Assembly (NCBI RefSeq): GCF_029407905.1
Contig: NC_073627.1
Location: 47,795,001 to 47,859,000, forward strand
Reading direction: 5' to 3'
Source: Bubalus kerabau
Lineage: Eukaryota; Chordata; Mammalia; Artiodactyla; Bovidae
DNA: 64,000 bases
In this document: one piece after another, positions 52,260-63,425 of the stretch
Layout of the letters: every line of letters starts with the position of its first letter
How positions within the stretch are numbered: the first letter of the stretch is position 1
Notes under the pieces: model-generated
Databases searched by the model: none
What the model saw: only the letters and a program-made list of their open reading frames with translations
What the model was told of the DNA's origin: nothing
Translations under genes and position numbers: made by a program

Positions 52260-52560
52260 GATTGCTCTCCTCTGTGTGGATGTACTAAATGTAGATAAAT
52301 GTTCATTTATCTAAATCCTCTTCTGTTGAGTGTTTGAAATTTTTTTTTATTTTTTTGCAGCTTCTTTGTCAGAAGTAATATTGTAATAAGCAATCTTGTA
52401 CATGAAACTTTTTGACCATTTGTAGCCGTGGGAATCATACATCTAATAATATAGGTAATTTCAAAGCTTTGGATGAGCATAGATAAATTTTTCCACATAG
52501 ATTGTGACGGTGTGCATTTCTGTCAGCAGTATATGAAAGTGCTTATTTCCTGGCTCTTAC
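52260..52560 (-). mobile_element. L1M LINE 3' fragment, antisense
   Basis: 'gtaataagcaatcttgtacatgaaac', 'gtaatttcaaagctttggatgagc' and 'tgtgcatttctgtcagcagtatatgaaagtgc' follow antisense L1M. Confidence 0.6.
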
Positions 52561-53605
52561 ACTGAAGCTGGATGTTACTATTTTAAAAATCTACTAAGCT
52601 TCTCCTCCACTCTCACCCTGAATGGAAGATTCAATTGACCTTTTAAAGAGGAAAAAAAATTTCAGAAGAAAAACAGCGAATTGTAGACATCAAGGTGAAG
52701 CTAAAACCAGGAAACTAAATGATAAACCTTTGAAGATGGAAGCTTCTGAGGTTAACTCAAGGGAATCTCACTGCTAGTAAAGCTAAAGTCTTGGTTCTAA
52801 CAGTCCAAAGAATATGAACATTCAAGTGAGTTTCCAAGAGCTGTGGTTAAGAAAGAGACAGGGTGGGTGAGAAAGGGTATATACTGATCAGTACACACTT
52901 ATCCCCACTTCTGAAAATCATCAGAAAGATCTAGGTGAGCCTTCATAGATTTCCAGGGACTAAGAAGGATGCCTTTAAAGTAACAAGGAAACTAGCAGCA
53001 GATAGTTTATCCTGGTAAATGAATAGTCCTGGATTGTTGCTGCTCCCTGGGGGCATCCTGGCTAAGTCACGCAGCCCATCCTGCATCCAGGATTCCAGGG
53101 GGTGAAGGGGGCAGAGGGTCACAGACCAGGCTCTCAGGGATCCCTTTTGGCTCTGACATTTCACCAGCATGCACTACCTGAGTTTACAAAAGAGATCAGT
53201 AGGGTACACTGCAACACGTTTTAAACCGTGGCCCTTGACCAGTACATGTAATTGGAGGCACTCTTCAAAGTGACAAAATGCATTAGCAGGTCCTGGCCCT
53301 GTGGAGTCTGTGTTACCACCAGCTGTCAGCAGTGACTACCGCTGGACTTGCTCCAGCAAAAGGAGTCTATCCTGCGTAGGCTTTCAGGTCACCCCAGTTT
53401 CTCATCTCAGCCCCATCTTGTCTAGGTTCATGAGATCTGGTCTTGGTCCCCACCTTCTAAACAAGAAAAGGATTGGAGGTATGAGTTGCTGTACAGGAAG
53501 TCTGATGCAGAGCCCAGGAGTGAAGGCGGGTTCTGAGAGTCGAGGATTAGTAGAATCTCCCAGTTTAGGACCCACCCACATCCACAAAACCATCACAAAA
53601 TGGGG
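52561..53605. other. about 1 kb of unassigned DNA
   Basis: No young repeat. Opposed frames of 64-104 codons at 53.3-53.6 kb overlap and have no domain. Confidence 0.4.
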
Positions 53606-53611
53606 CGCAGC

Positions 53612-54095
53612 TTAGTCTTTATGAGCTTAGACTTTGGAGCCAGGCTCCCTAGGTGTCCATACTGACTGCCCCTTCTAGTGTGACTTGAAAGAGTCACTTG
53701 ACTTCTGAGTCGCTGTGTCTCAGTTTCCACATCTGTAAAATGAGGATAACAATGACTGTTACCTCTTAGAGAAACCATGGAGACTCAATGAGTTTATATT
53801 TGTCAAATGCCCACACTAGGGCTTCCCTGATGGCTCAGTGGTAAAGAACCCCCCTGCCAATTCAGGAGATGCAGGTTTGATCCCTGAATTGGGAAGATTC
53901 CCTTAAGAAGGAAATGGCAACCCACTCCAGTATTCTTGCCTGGGAAATCCCATGGACAGAGGAGCCTGGTGGGCTACAGTCCATGGGGTTGCAAAGAGTT
54001 GGACATGACTTAGCGACTAAAGAACAACAAATGCCTACATGCCTACCTGGCGTGTAATAAGCTTTATATGAGTGTTTGCTGAATAAGTAAGTCAA
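53612..54095 (+). mobile_element. MIR SINE split by Bov-tA
   Basis: 'agacttTGGAGCCAGGCTCC', 'tgtctcagtttccacatctgtaaaatgagg' (to 53815), then after the SINE 'gcctacctggcgtgtaataag' and 'gagtgtttgctgaataag', the MIR 3' end. Confidence 0.85.
53816..54027 (+). mobile_element. Bov-tA SINE, full length
   Basis: AGGGCTTCCCTGATGGCTCA to 'gagttggacatgacttagcgactaaag'. Target duplication CAAATGCCYACA (53804-53815 and 54028-54039). Confidence 0.97.
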
Positions 54096-54149
54096 TCACT
54101 TTGAGGGAGTTGGTGAGGTCCAGTGGGAGGACTAAGGGCCATCCTTAGA

Positions 54150-54260
54150 CGTGGACTGCAAGTCCGCTCTAGTTCTGCCCACTCTTTAATTACATGCCCT
54201 CAGGCAAGGTGAACAATCCCTCTGAACCACAGGTTCCTCACCTGCAAATCAGATTTTGCA
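54150..54260 (+). mobile_element. MIR SINE fragment
   Basis: 'ttacatgccctcaggcaaggtg' and 'ctgaaccacaggttcctcacctgcaaatcag' are MIR-like. Confidence 0.55.
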
Positions 54261-54384
54261 CCACGGACTTCCCAGTAGGTCTTGTAGATCTAAGGACTGG
54301 CCACAATGATAAGCAATTGCTGGGATGAAAGGTCTAGTTAAATTTCTTTAGCAGTGTGTTCAGAGATCATGTGTTTGGTCGCAT

Positions 54385-54480
54385 TAGTGTTGCTCTTTTA
54401 CTGATGAGCAAACTGAGGCCGAGAGAACCTAAGTGTCTTGTCCCAGGTCACACAGATAGACAGTCACAGTCAGAGTGAAG
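54385..54480 (-). mobile_element. MIR SINE fragment
   Basis: 'ttactgatgagcaaactgaggccgagagaacctaagtgtcttgtcccaggtcacacag' is the antisense MIR core. Confidence 0.75.
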
Positions 54481-54702
54481 GTGGGAACACTGGCTGCCCA
54501 GTTCTGTCCAGTCTTTAGGATAAGGACATGAGCTAGGTGAATGGGGAAGCATGGGGGAGGGTGTGTGAGCAGGTGGGGATGGCCACCGAGCCCTGCTGGG
54601 TCACAGGTCAGAAGCATCACCTGCCATGAGCTGCAGCCCACCTCTCTTCTCCCTGCCGTGTCCCCAGCTTGCAGGGGACCCCAGGGCAAAGCCTAAACTT
54701 GT

Positions 54703-54895
54703 CATTGTTGTTTAATCACTAAATCATGTCCAACTCTGTGACCCCATGGACTGTAGCCCACCAGGGTCCTCTGTCCATGGGATTCTCCAGGCAAGAATAC
54801 TGGAGTGGGTTGCCATTTCCTTCTCCAGGGGATCTTCCCAACCCAGGGATCAAACCTGCATCTCCTGCATTGGCAGCCAGATCCTTTACTGCTAC
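54703..54895 (-). mobile_element. Bov-tA SINE, antisense
   Basis: GTTGTTTAATCACTAAATCA to 'tctcctgcattggcagccagatcctttactg'; the last bases of the tRNA-like head are missing. Confidence 0.95.
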
Positions 54896-54989
54896 GAGGG
54901 AATAAGGATATTAGGGAAAAATTAAGAAAGCCTGAATAAAGTATGGACTTCAGTTAATAATAATACCAGTATTGGTGCATTAATTATAA

Positions 54990-55515
54990 CAAATGTTGTT
55001 ATTGGGATATAATAGCTTTACAATATTGTCTTAGATTCTGCTGTACAACAAAGTGAATCAGCTATATGCATTCCCTTCCCCTTGGACCTCCCTCCAGCCC
55101 TCCCATCCCAACCATACAGGTCACCATGGAGCACCGAGTTGAGCAGCACTATTAACAATAGCCAGGACGTAGAAGCAATCTAAATGTCCATCGGCAGATG
55201 AATGGATAAAGAAGATGGGATACATATACAGCGGAATGCTGCTCAGCCATAAAAGGAGCACAGTTGGGTCATTGGTGGATTTGTGGATGGACCTAGAATT
55301 TGTCATACACAGTGAAGCTAGTCAGAAAGAGAAAAACAAATATGTATTAATGAATATATGTGGAATCTAGAAAAATAGTACAGATGAACCTGTTTGCAGG
55401 GCACAAATAGAGATGCAGACATAGAGAACAAATGAGTAGACACGGGAAGGGGTTAAGGGTGTGGGGTGAACTGGGAGATTGGGATTGACATATGTACACT
55501 ACCACGTATAAAATC
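54990..55515 (-). mobile_element. ruminant L1, 5'-inverted copy
   Basis: 54990-55146 is the L1 3' UTR in antisense ('cagattctgctgtacaac'-type block, GTGAATCAGCTATATGCATT, 'caggtcaccatggagcacc'). 55147-55515 is the ORF2 C-terminal end and early 3' UTR in sense ('acaatagccaggacgtagaagcaatc', 'gatgaatggataaagaag', 'gctcagccataaaaggag', 'gattgggattgacatatg'). Read on the minus strand the upstream part is flipped relative to the 3' end, the pattern of twin priming. Confidence 0.85.
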
Positions 55516-55838
55516 TGAACTTTTTAATCAACATCCTAGACACAAATTAGGACTTTGCATCCTGGATTTCCTTTTGAAAAGGTCAAAGCTACATTAGTGA
55601 GTAGATGCCTCTAGAATATCTTCATTTTATCTTAGTTCTTCTTCTCAGGGGCATCAGGGTGGAAGGATGTTGGAGGCAGCAGCTTCAAGTTGAAGGGCAG
55701 TGTTGAAACTGCCAGGGACAGAGAGACAGAGGAGCGGGAGCCCAGGGAAGTATCTAGGGTGGGAAGGGAAGGGAAAGAAAAGATCCTGTTTGCTCAGGGT
55801 TTTCTGTGTGCCAAGACAAAGCCAGGTGCTTTCCCAAG
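55516..55838. other. non-coding stretch
   Basis: Nothing recognised; purine-rich at 55690-55790. Confidence 0.4.
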
Positions 55839-55839
55839 G

Positions 55840-55960
55840 TCACCTACTCTTAATTCCTCCTCAGTGGATCATATCATTCAGTTCAAAGGTAAGAAGAGCC
55901 AGGCTCAGAGAGGTTGAGAAGACTGCCCATAGTCACACAGAGACCAAAACTTTAGCTATT
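55840..55960 (-). mobile_element. MIR SINE fragment
   Basis: 'gagccaggctcagagaggttgagaagactgcccatagtcacacag' is antisense MIR. Confidence 0.7.
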
Positions 55961-56249
55961 CTTCTAAGGCAAGATCAAGAGGAGTTTTCTTTATTCTTTG
56001 CTCAGGGCTAACTGGACGAAGGTGGCTAAATATATCACAAAGTGATATGTTCTAAAGTTAGTTTGGTCAGGAACTTCAAGGCCAGCGAGTACTGAGGAGG
56101 AATGGGGGGTTGGGGGGGCGCAGGGAGTGTGAGGGCAGAAATGCAAGACAAGGACTTCAGTAAATGGTCCAGCTGCTGACAGGCACTGGGAAGTGTCATG
56201 GGGACAGAAACCTATCATGTATAGAATAGCATCCTAGCTGTCTGCAGCC

Positions 56250-56390
56250 AATCTGAGGCTGCTATTCAGAGCTGAAGCTCGCCTAGTCCGTTTACTTCCC
56301 AGGGTCTCAGTCCCCTCATCTGCAAGATATGGAGCATACTGGCACCGTCTTATACTGCCAGGTTATTGTGCATGATAATGAAAAGAGAAA
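56250..56390 (+). mobile_element. MIR SINE fragment
   Basis: 'gggtctcagtcccctcatctgcaagatatgg' is MIR in sense. Confidence 0.55.
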
Positions 56391-56436
56391 GGAATGCACC
56401 TGGGACCATCATATTTCACTGTACAATAATAATAGG

Positions 56437-56645
56437 GAAGTGAAGTGAAGTCGCTCAGTCGTGTCCGACTCTTTGCAACCGCATGGACTGTAACCTATCA
56501 GGCTCTTCCGTCCATGGGATTTTTCAGGCAAGAGAGTGCTGGAGTGGATTGCCATTTCCTTCTCCAGGGGATCTTCCCAATCCAGGAATTGAACCTGGGT
56601 GTCCCGCACTGCAGGCAGATGCTTTACCATCTGAGCCACCAGGGA
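56437..56645 (-). mobile_element. Bov-tA SINE, full length, antisense
   Basis: GAAGTGAAGTCGCTCAGTCG to 'ctttaccatctgagccaccaggg'. Confidence 0.95.
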
Positions 56646-56809
56646 AAACAACGGCAAAAACAATAAGGTCTCAGCATTCATTGTTAAAACTCATATCTAG
56701 TCATAGCTGTACGATTTCACAGTGGAGAAAAGGCATGGAGAGTGAGTTCCATCACTCTACAAGGAGTGTCTCAGTGGTCCATCCAACTCCCTGGACTCAT
56801 TCTTGTAAC

Positions 56810-56990
56810 ACTTCATATTTACTGAGCACATAATATGTGCCAGGTAGACACTGTGCTAAGGGCTCCCAAATGCCCTATAATGTACGTATCATTATACCAT
56901 CACTCTTTTTACAATTACTGAAGGCAAGGTCACCCAGTCAGTGTGCAGTAGAGCTGAAATTAAAACTCTAGCCACCCCAGCCAAGAGCTA
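56810..56990 (-). mobile_element. MIR SINE
   Basis: 'ttactgagcacataatatgtgccaggtagacactgtgctaaggg' and 'caaggtcacccagtcagtgtgcagtagagctgaaattaaaac' are antisense MIR. Confidence 0.75.
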
Positions 56991-57785
56991 CCTGCACCTC
57001 CATCCTGCCTCTTACCTGGAACTGACTCGTGTCTCTTCTCACCCCTCTGTCCCATCTCCCCTGCTGATCTACCTTAGTATGGAATGCATCCTTCTCTGCT
57101 CTTTCATCCTTACCGATTTCCCATCTTTCTCACTAGGTCTCGATGAAGGGAAGACCATTGATCCACAGCAGAGTGTGTAGGAAGAGAAAAGATGCAGAAA
57201 TCCATAGTTAGGGTTAACAATGCTGTTAACTGATTTTTATTCTCTGCATTTCAGCCATGATTCTGGCTCATAACTGCACATGCTGGATATTATTATCTGT
57301 TAATAGTCTCATCCCTGTTTTTCTAAGTGAGCCTGGAACCTCAGGGGCTGGAAGCCCTGGAAATAATGTTTTCCAGACTCTCTTGCCAGCTGGGATCAGT
57401 GAGATTCAGCCAAGGAGAGGTCCCTTTGTGTGTGATTTCTGAGGTGGAAGACAGGAAGATGCTAACCTTCAGTAGCAGCTGTGCGGACACAAACATGGTC
57501 TCCTGTGGCCTCCAGCTCACAGTAGGTGTTTTTGCCAGGGGCTTTGAGGCATTCGCTTCCTGAAGGCACTGAGATTCATAGTAGCCTTCTTGAAATTTTT
57601 ACATTTCCACATTTTCTGAAATAAAGCAATGCCTCTGTGATGTCTTTCTCCCAGCAAGCAAGGGATGAGTAAATCTCTAGTTCCCTATATTAAATACATT
57701 CCTATTAAAGACACCTGATGTGGCTTCTGTTTATTGACTTAATATTTGCAAACACAGCAGATATTCTCTACAGAGTAATAAGTAG
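56991..57785. other. unassigned DNA, possible old LTR trace
   Basis: 'ttttccagactctcttgccagctggg' (57368-57393) resembles a motif in old LTR or hAT relics. An AATAAA occurs at 57621, with no gene attached. Confidence 0.35.
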
Positions 57786-57789
57786 AAAG

Positions 57790-57905
57790 CACCCTGCACT
57801 TAGAATTCAAATTCCTCTGTTTAAACCCCAGCTCTGCTGCTGACAATGCATGTGTCCCTGGGAAAACCAGTTAGATTTCTCATCCACAAAACAAGACAGG
57901 CAATA
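57790..57905 (+). mobile_element. MIR SINE fragment
   Basis: 'gcacttagaattcaaattcctctgtttaaaccccagctctgctgctgac' is MIR in sense. Confidence 0.6.
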
Positions 57906-58309
57906 TTTGTTCTTCATCCTTCACAAGATGAGCAAGAGAGTTAAAGGGCTAATGAATGCAAAAGTATATTCTAAACTGTACAGATTTCTACACAAGAAGG
58001 GACTTGCTATTTTTGTCTCCTTTACAGAGCTTCTTTTTGAGAAGTTGTATTTTCCTCTTGCCCTTAGGACAGACTAGCAACCTCCAGGTCAGCCCCACAG
58101 CCGATTGTACAGAAATCAGAGCTAGGTACTCACTCCTAGGAATTTAGGCCACTGACCTACCCACATTCTGGATTTCACCATAATGGACTGTGATGGTGGT
58201 TATTCAGTAATTTTAGTTTTCAACCAACTCTGCAACCTTCTTCATGGAGCCAAGTATATGTCCCACAGCTCATTCTAGGATGGTCGGTTGTAGAGAGTTT
58301 ATCTAGTGG
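57906..58309. other. non-coding stretch
   Basis: AT-rich, no repeat named. Confidence 0.4.
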
Positions 58310-58480
58310 ATTATTGTTTAATGGGTACAGAGTTTCAGCTAGAGAAAATGAAAAAGTTCTGGATACTGACATTGCTGAGTGTTACACAACAGTAGAATGT
58401 ACTTAATGTCACTGAACAGTATGTTTGCAAATGGTTAAAATGGCAAATTTTATATCATGTATATGTTGCCACAATAATAA
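58310..58480 (+). mobile_element. L1M LINE 3' end
   Basis: 'ttgtttaatgggtacagagtttcagc', 'gaatgtacttaatgtcactgaacag' and 'aatggttaaaatggcaaattttatatcatgtatatg' are the old L1 3' terminus in sense. Confidence 0.85.
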
Positions 58481-58779
58481 GGAAGTCCTACTAACATCTG
58501 AAAAGATTTGCTATGATTATGCTATGACATGTTACAAATAAGTTAGAATTTTATAGACCTGAAGAATTCCATAACCCTATTACTTTCCCTATCAATGCCT
58601 GAAATATCAATACATGTATTAAATTTTTTAAAAAAGGAGAGATTAGTTAAGATCAACTAAACTGATAATCTGCAATAACCAAAGAAAATATGCAGACAGG
58701 GTAGGTTTGCTATGCACATGAATGAAAGTGCAGATTAGCTGAACTTGTCTGTAACTTGATCTGTTTTTTAAATCCACTT

Positions 58780-58970
58780 TCAATCATAATTTCAATAATA
58801 ATTGGAAGTTGGACTTAATAATTTCAATAATAATTTTTATTTGTTCTCAATAATAATTTCACTACTAATTCAATTTCAATTTATGAGGAGCTACTCTTTT
58901 TTATGCTCCTAAAAAGTGATGTACCAGAAAAGGTATATTCTCAATAATAAATTACTTCTTCAATAAAACA
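58780..58970. repeat. AT-rich imperfect tandem repeat (TTTCAATAATAA-type)
   Basis: Copies of TTTCAATAATAAT or TCTCAATAATAA at about 58790, 58826, 58847 and 58939, spaced 20-90 bases. Confidence 0.7.
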
Positions 58971-60479
58971 CAGTATTTTAAGAGGAAAAACTTTGGAAAT
59001 GTAACCTGTGATGCAGTGGCTGGTATGACTGCAATAAAAAAAGAATTCCAGGACAAAGCTGGGGAGAGAATACCCAGATGGAATTCATCCATTGATTTAT
59101 TCATAGGTGAATGATTGCAATAAGAAATGAAAGCAAGCAGTAAACACAAAGCCAAAGATGCCATCAATGTGGTCACATGAGGAAAACAAGAACTTAAAAA
59201 TACAACCAATCATTAGGACACTTGGAACAAGAAGGGAAGTGACCATGACATCTCTTGTAGCTCAGCGTTTTCTCTGATTATGTCACGGTGAGTACTTAAG
59301 TACAAATCTTGAAGCAAAGCTGTCTGTTATATATTTTTTAAAAAAGAACAAGCATTCCAAATTTGATGACCTTTCTCTAATGACAAGTGGCTGTCAGGAG
59401 TCTACTGCCTAGCAGATATTTTCTGAAAAAAAAAAAAAAATCATGCACATTTAATCTGTCCCTTCAAGGCAGAGGTGACATTTTAACAACACATAAGAGA
59501 GTAATTGCATATCAGAAGAAAGTCATGCTATGGAAAGAGCATTTGGAAGAATGCATGTTTGGAAGTATTTTCCACTGTGCTTTTGTTGCCAAAATGATGT
59601 CTTTTCCTTACAAAAATATTCATATTTGTACACTCAAAAACATGGAAAGAGAATGTTCTTCTGCTTAAAAATTCACCCAAAGGAAAGTTTCTGTGAAATT
59701 TGGAAACTTTGTTAAGACTATGAGAGTGCAATACCTTTCATTTGTGAGAAAAACAAGACAACCTGTGAGATTATTGGAAATGTTTAAGCAGACTTGGATC
59801 TGAGCAGGGGAAAAAGAGAAAATCACCTCCTGTTTTCTATCCTAAGCCTCTATTAATGCAATAGACGAGTTCATCAGCTCTTCGGGCTTCCACGGCACAC
59901 AGCTGATGACACGGTTCCTTCAGGTCTCTGCTGCATTTTATCAATTTTTTTTTTAAAACTTGGGCAACTTGAGATGAACTCCTCTGAGTAATGTCAAAAT
60001 CTCCTGACAAGAAGGTCCATTTGTCTGCCTTAACCATAAGGGTTTATGCTATTATTTTGTGCAGTAATTTTGAAGCTGGTAAAGTCTCGAATGAAATCTA
60101 GTGACAGCCTGTGAGAACTGAAATTATCCTTATTTTAGAGCTTTCCCATAAAATTAGTAACTTCACTATTTTTCTGTAGAGAGATTGATTTTTATACATC
60201 TCTGGAAATAATTCAGAAAAACACTCTTTAAAGCTATAGTTGAATCTGCAGCCTACTTGTTTCTTACAGGGTAGATAAGAAGATTTTTAATGAACAACAT
60301 CTATTTGAGTGGAGTCAGACTATAAAGCTCAGCTCAACTGCTCCTTCAATTAATTCTCACTTTTTATCCAGCCAGTTAATCAAATACGAGCCCATTCCAG
60401 GGGCTCCAAGATCCTGTACATCTAACACCTCCAGCATCTCCAGCCTCTTTGAGTCTACCCTCCCCACCCATCACTCATG
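58971..60479. other. AT-rich, repeat-poor stretch with a possible minus-strand exon
   Basis: About 1.5 kb without any recognised SINE or LINE. An A14-type run is at 59427. A minus frame (60037-59837) includes a 66-codon stretch preceded by an acceptor-like CCTTCTTGTCAG (minus strand, about 60003-60014), but it contains A10 within a codon run and no known domain. Best read as non-coding, possibly conserved. Confidence 0.35.
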
Positions 60480-60905
60480 AACCACACTGGCCATCTTTTT
60501 TTACTTGGAGCACATTACCCTTATACTGCTAACAGTTTTTATCCTGGCTGTTACCTCTCCCAGGAATGCTCTTCACCCCAGATCTCCCCAGACTAGCCTC
60601 TTCTCATTCAGGTCTGAGTTAAAATGCCACGTGTCTCAACGTTCTTCCTCAGCCCCTCTCCCTAATTCAGCATCACCCCAGCCATTCCCATTACATTGTT
60701 TTGTTTTATAGACTTTTGGTTTCAGCTTGTTTATGTGTTTGTCTACCAGTTTTAGTAGTAATATAAGCTATAATGTAAGTAATATAACAATGTAACTGCT
60801 ATGAGAACACAGGCTTTGTTCTCTCTGGTTCATCATCACACCCTCAGCACCCACAATAGCCCCTGGCACAAAGTAAATGATTGGTAAGTATCTGTTAGAT
60901 GAATA
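60480..60905 (+). mobile_element. L2 LINE 3' region
   Basis: 'ctcccaggaatgctcttcaccccagatctcccc', 'ctcattcaggtctgagttaaaatgccac' and 'caatagcccctggcacaaagtaaatgattgg' give the L2 3' half in order. Confidence 0.85.
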
Positions 60906-60955
60906 AACAAGTGGGAGCTGCAGATGTCTAAGGCGGATTCCTCTTCTCAAAGCAG

Positions 60956-61282
60956 ACAGACTTCCCTGGTGGTCCAGTGGTTAAGAATCTGCTTCCCAAT
61001 GCTGGGGACATGGTCTGGGAAGATCCACACGTCGCAGAGCAGCTAAGCCCGTATACCACAACAACTGACTCTGTGCCCTAGAGCCCAGGAGCCACAACTA
61101 CTGAGCCTGTGCGCCACAGCTACTGAGGGCTGTACACCCTGCAGCCTGTGCTCCACAACAGGAGAAGCCTCCGCAGTGAGAAGACCATGAACCACAATGA
61201 CGAGCTGCCACTTCTCACCACAACGAGAGAAAAGCCCCATGCACAGCAATGAAAACCTAGCACAGCCGAAGATTAAAAAAAA
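60956..61282 (+). mobile_element. CHR-type SINE, full length
   Basis: AGACTTCCCTGGTGGTCCAG through 'gccacaactactgagcctgtgcgccac' to 'gcacagccgaagatt' and A12. Confidence 0.95.
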
Positions 61283-61344
61283 AAAAGATGAGGGGACGCC
61301 CAGGGTAGCAGGTGTGAGAGGCTCCTTGTGGAAGAACTGGGTGA

Positions 61345-61500
61345 CCAGTGCTTACTGAATGTCTAGTACATGCTTGCCCCTTCGAATAAGCATGTCATCC
61401 TCTTCCCGAACCTTCTGGGTAAGTGGGGTAGCTTTCCTTGTCCAGATGAGGAAGTGGAAGCTTTCAAATTCACACAGTTAACATCTGGAGCCAGACAGCT
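61345..61500 (-). mobile_element. MIR SINE fragment
   Basis: 'ccttgtccagatgaggaagtggaagc' and 'ttcacacagttaacatctggagcc' are antisense MIR. Confidence 0.6.
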
Positions 61501-61734
61501 GATACCTGGCAAAGCCATGCATTGTGGTCACCGTGTCAGGCTCAAGACTGGAGTTCTTCCCACTGCAGTCCTCAGAAGAGCATGGAGACGCAGCTCCTGG
61601 AGGACTCTCACCAATCTGCTAGGGTTCAAATTTCTAATAATCTTCTACTAATTAGATCATTAAGGAAAAGGTTTCCTCTAAATCGTTTGGATTTATCTTC
61701 TAAATCTTTGACTAAAAAATCCACTAATTAGCTA

Positions 61735-61860
61735 AACTAAACAAAAGGACTGTAACCTGCTAAACCTGGATGATAATAATGCTTCACTTGGAGTTACTGA
61801 GAGCATTGAGTGAGATGATGATACAGCTTCAGCACCTAAAACAGAGCTTGAATTATCATG
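61735..61860 (+). mobile_element. MIR SINE 3' fragment
   Basis: 'cctggatgataataatgcttcac', 'gcattgagtgagatgatgatac' and 'cagcacctaaaacagagc' follow the MIR 3' end. Confidence 0.5.
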
Positions 61861-61979
61861 TGTGTCCATAATAATGCTGTCTGGTATTATGATCACTCTT
61901 GTCATTGCCATAAATCTTACTGTTTCTGAAGCATTTCTCTCCCTTCCTTCTTTCAGTAAAGACTCTTCTAGTTCCTATT

Positions 61980-62225
61980 TTGTACCTGAGGCTGTGCGAG
62001 GTATCCAAGATAAAGGAATAAATGAAGGCAATTTTCACTGAAAGTGGAAAAAGCACTGTGAGAGTGTGGAGGAGGGTGTGTCTCCCCTTGCTGAAGGGAT
62101 TCCTGATAAGTTTTGCAGAACGGTTCACAGCTGAGTTAAGCCTTGAGGGATGGAGTGAGACTCTTCTAAATGGAGAAGTGGGGGCAAAGGAGAGCAGCAC
62201 AAAATTTCTGTCAGAACTGGGCTTT
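61980..62225 (-). mobile_element. L2 LINE fragment, antisense
   Basis: 'gagttaagccttgagggatggagtgagac' is antisense L2 ('agacctgaaggaggtgag'). A 252-codon minus frame here (62614-61856) is a by-product. Confidence 0.55.
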
Positions 62226-62454
62226 AGAATTGAGTCAAAATTTTCCATGAAGTAAACAAACCAATTACAGTTAAGGAAGAGAAGCAAAGAAGCAAACACA
62301 TACATGCACATGGAGTTGGGGGTGGAGAGAGAGAGAGGGAGAAAGCAGCAGTTTGGAAGCTGGGTGCAAATGTGGCTAAATTCAACTTTTCTCTCATATA
62401 CCAGATCCAGTTTTATAATGGCAGTATCTTTTTTTTTTTTAGGAGAAAGAATTG

Positions 62455-62695
62455 GTTTTGCTGTCAAACAATCTAATGTCAGAATGACCATTAAGCTGTG
62501 TGATGTGGGACAAGTTTCTTTACCTCTCTGATGTCTAAGTCCCTTGTTAACCTGTATTCCCCCCACCAAAATTAAAAAAAAAAAAAAAAGAAAAGAATAG
62601 GAGAGAGGCAACAATTCTTACCTCATAGAGTTGTTTGAAGAATTAAACAACATACATAAAAATACTGAATACAGGATCTGGCAACTAGCCAGATC
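62455..62695 (+). mobile_element. MIR SINE with A15 insertion
   Basis: 'aagctgtgtgatgtgggacaagtttctttacctctctgatg' then a poly(A) run (62574-62588), then 'cttacctcatagagttgtttgaagaattaaac'. The A-run sits in the middle of the MIR. Confidence 0.75.
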
Positions 62696-62949
62696 ATTCA
62701 TTAAAGTTCATTAAAGTTTGCTTCCTCCCTTCCAAAATCTGGTTCCACATACATTGACCACACTGTCAACCCAAACTGAAAACCGCCAAGTGACATCATT
62801 GTTTTCACATTCACAAGCCCATAGAGAACACAACCACTTAACTCAGTTATCAGCTTAAATGGGAAGTAGGTTTTTCCTTCCCCCAAAGTGAAATCCAGAA
62901 GAAGTTGGGACCCCTGGCACTCGAAGTTCATTGCTGACATGTTTCATTT

Positions 62950-63150
62950 GGATATGTATTTAGTGCTGACCAAGTAGCAGACACCCTGGTGGGTACTTGA
63001 TTCTTTTGTTATTGTCCACTGAGTCCTCACATCAATGGGGAGATAGGAACTCTCCCCATTTTGCAGGTAAGGGCAATTGAAGCTTTGAGAAGTTAAGTAA
63101 CCTATTCAGGACTACGCTTCCAGCCAATGATGACCCAGGGCTAGCTCCCA
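62950..63150 (-). mobile_element. MIR SINE
   Basis: 'ctccccattttgcaggtaagggcaattgaagctttgagaagttaagtaacc' is antisense MIR. Confidence 0.75.
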
Positions 63151-63329
63151 GAGTGCTCTGGCTCCAACTCCATGTGCTCATCCAGGATGTCTCTTATAGT
63201 ATTTAAGGTGGGAGAGTACCATATCCAACCAAGAGAAGGAGCAGCTATGAACCACAGTGCAGGCAGACTGGAGCTGTCCGTGGTCCTTAAAATTTCCCTT
63301 GATTGAACAACAGAATTATTTTTGTGCAT

Positions 63330-63425
63330 TTCTCTCAGTCTCTCTCAGTGCCTCTCTCTCATTCTCTCTGTATCTAGGCATATGAATACCATTCCTTACC
63401 TATCTTTCTCCCTCTCTTTCTCTTC
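63330..63425. repeat. (CT)n-rich tract
   Basis: TCTCTCAGTCTCTCTCAGTG and 'ctttctccctctctttctc'. Confidence 0.85.

Noticed and set aside
61856..62614. 252-codon minus-strand open frame
   Set aside because: It crosses an antisense L2 and a MIR with a poly(A) run (read as a phenylalanine run), has no domain and no exon signals; chance frame.
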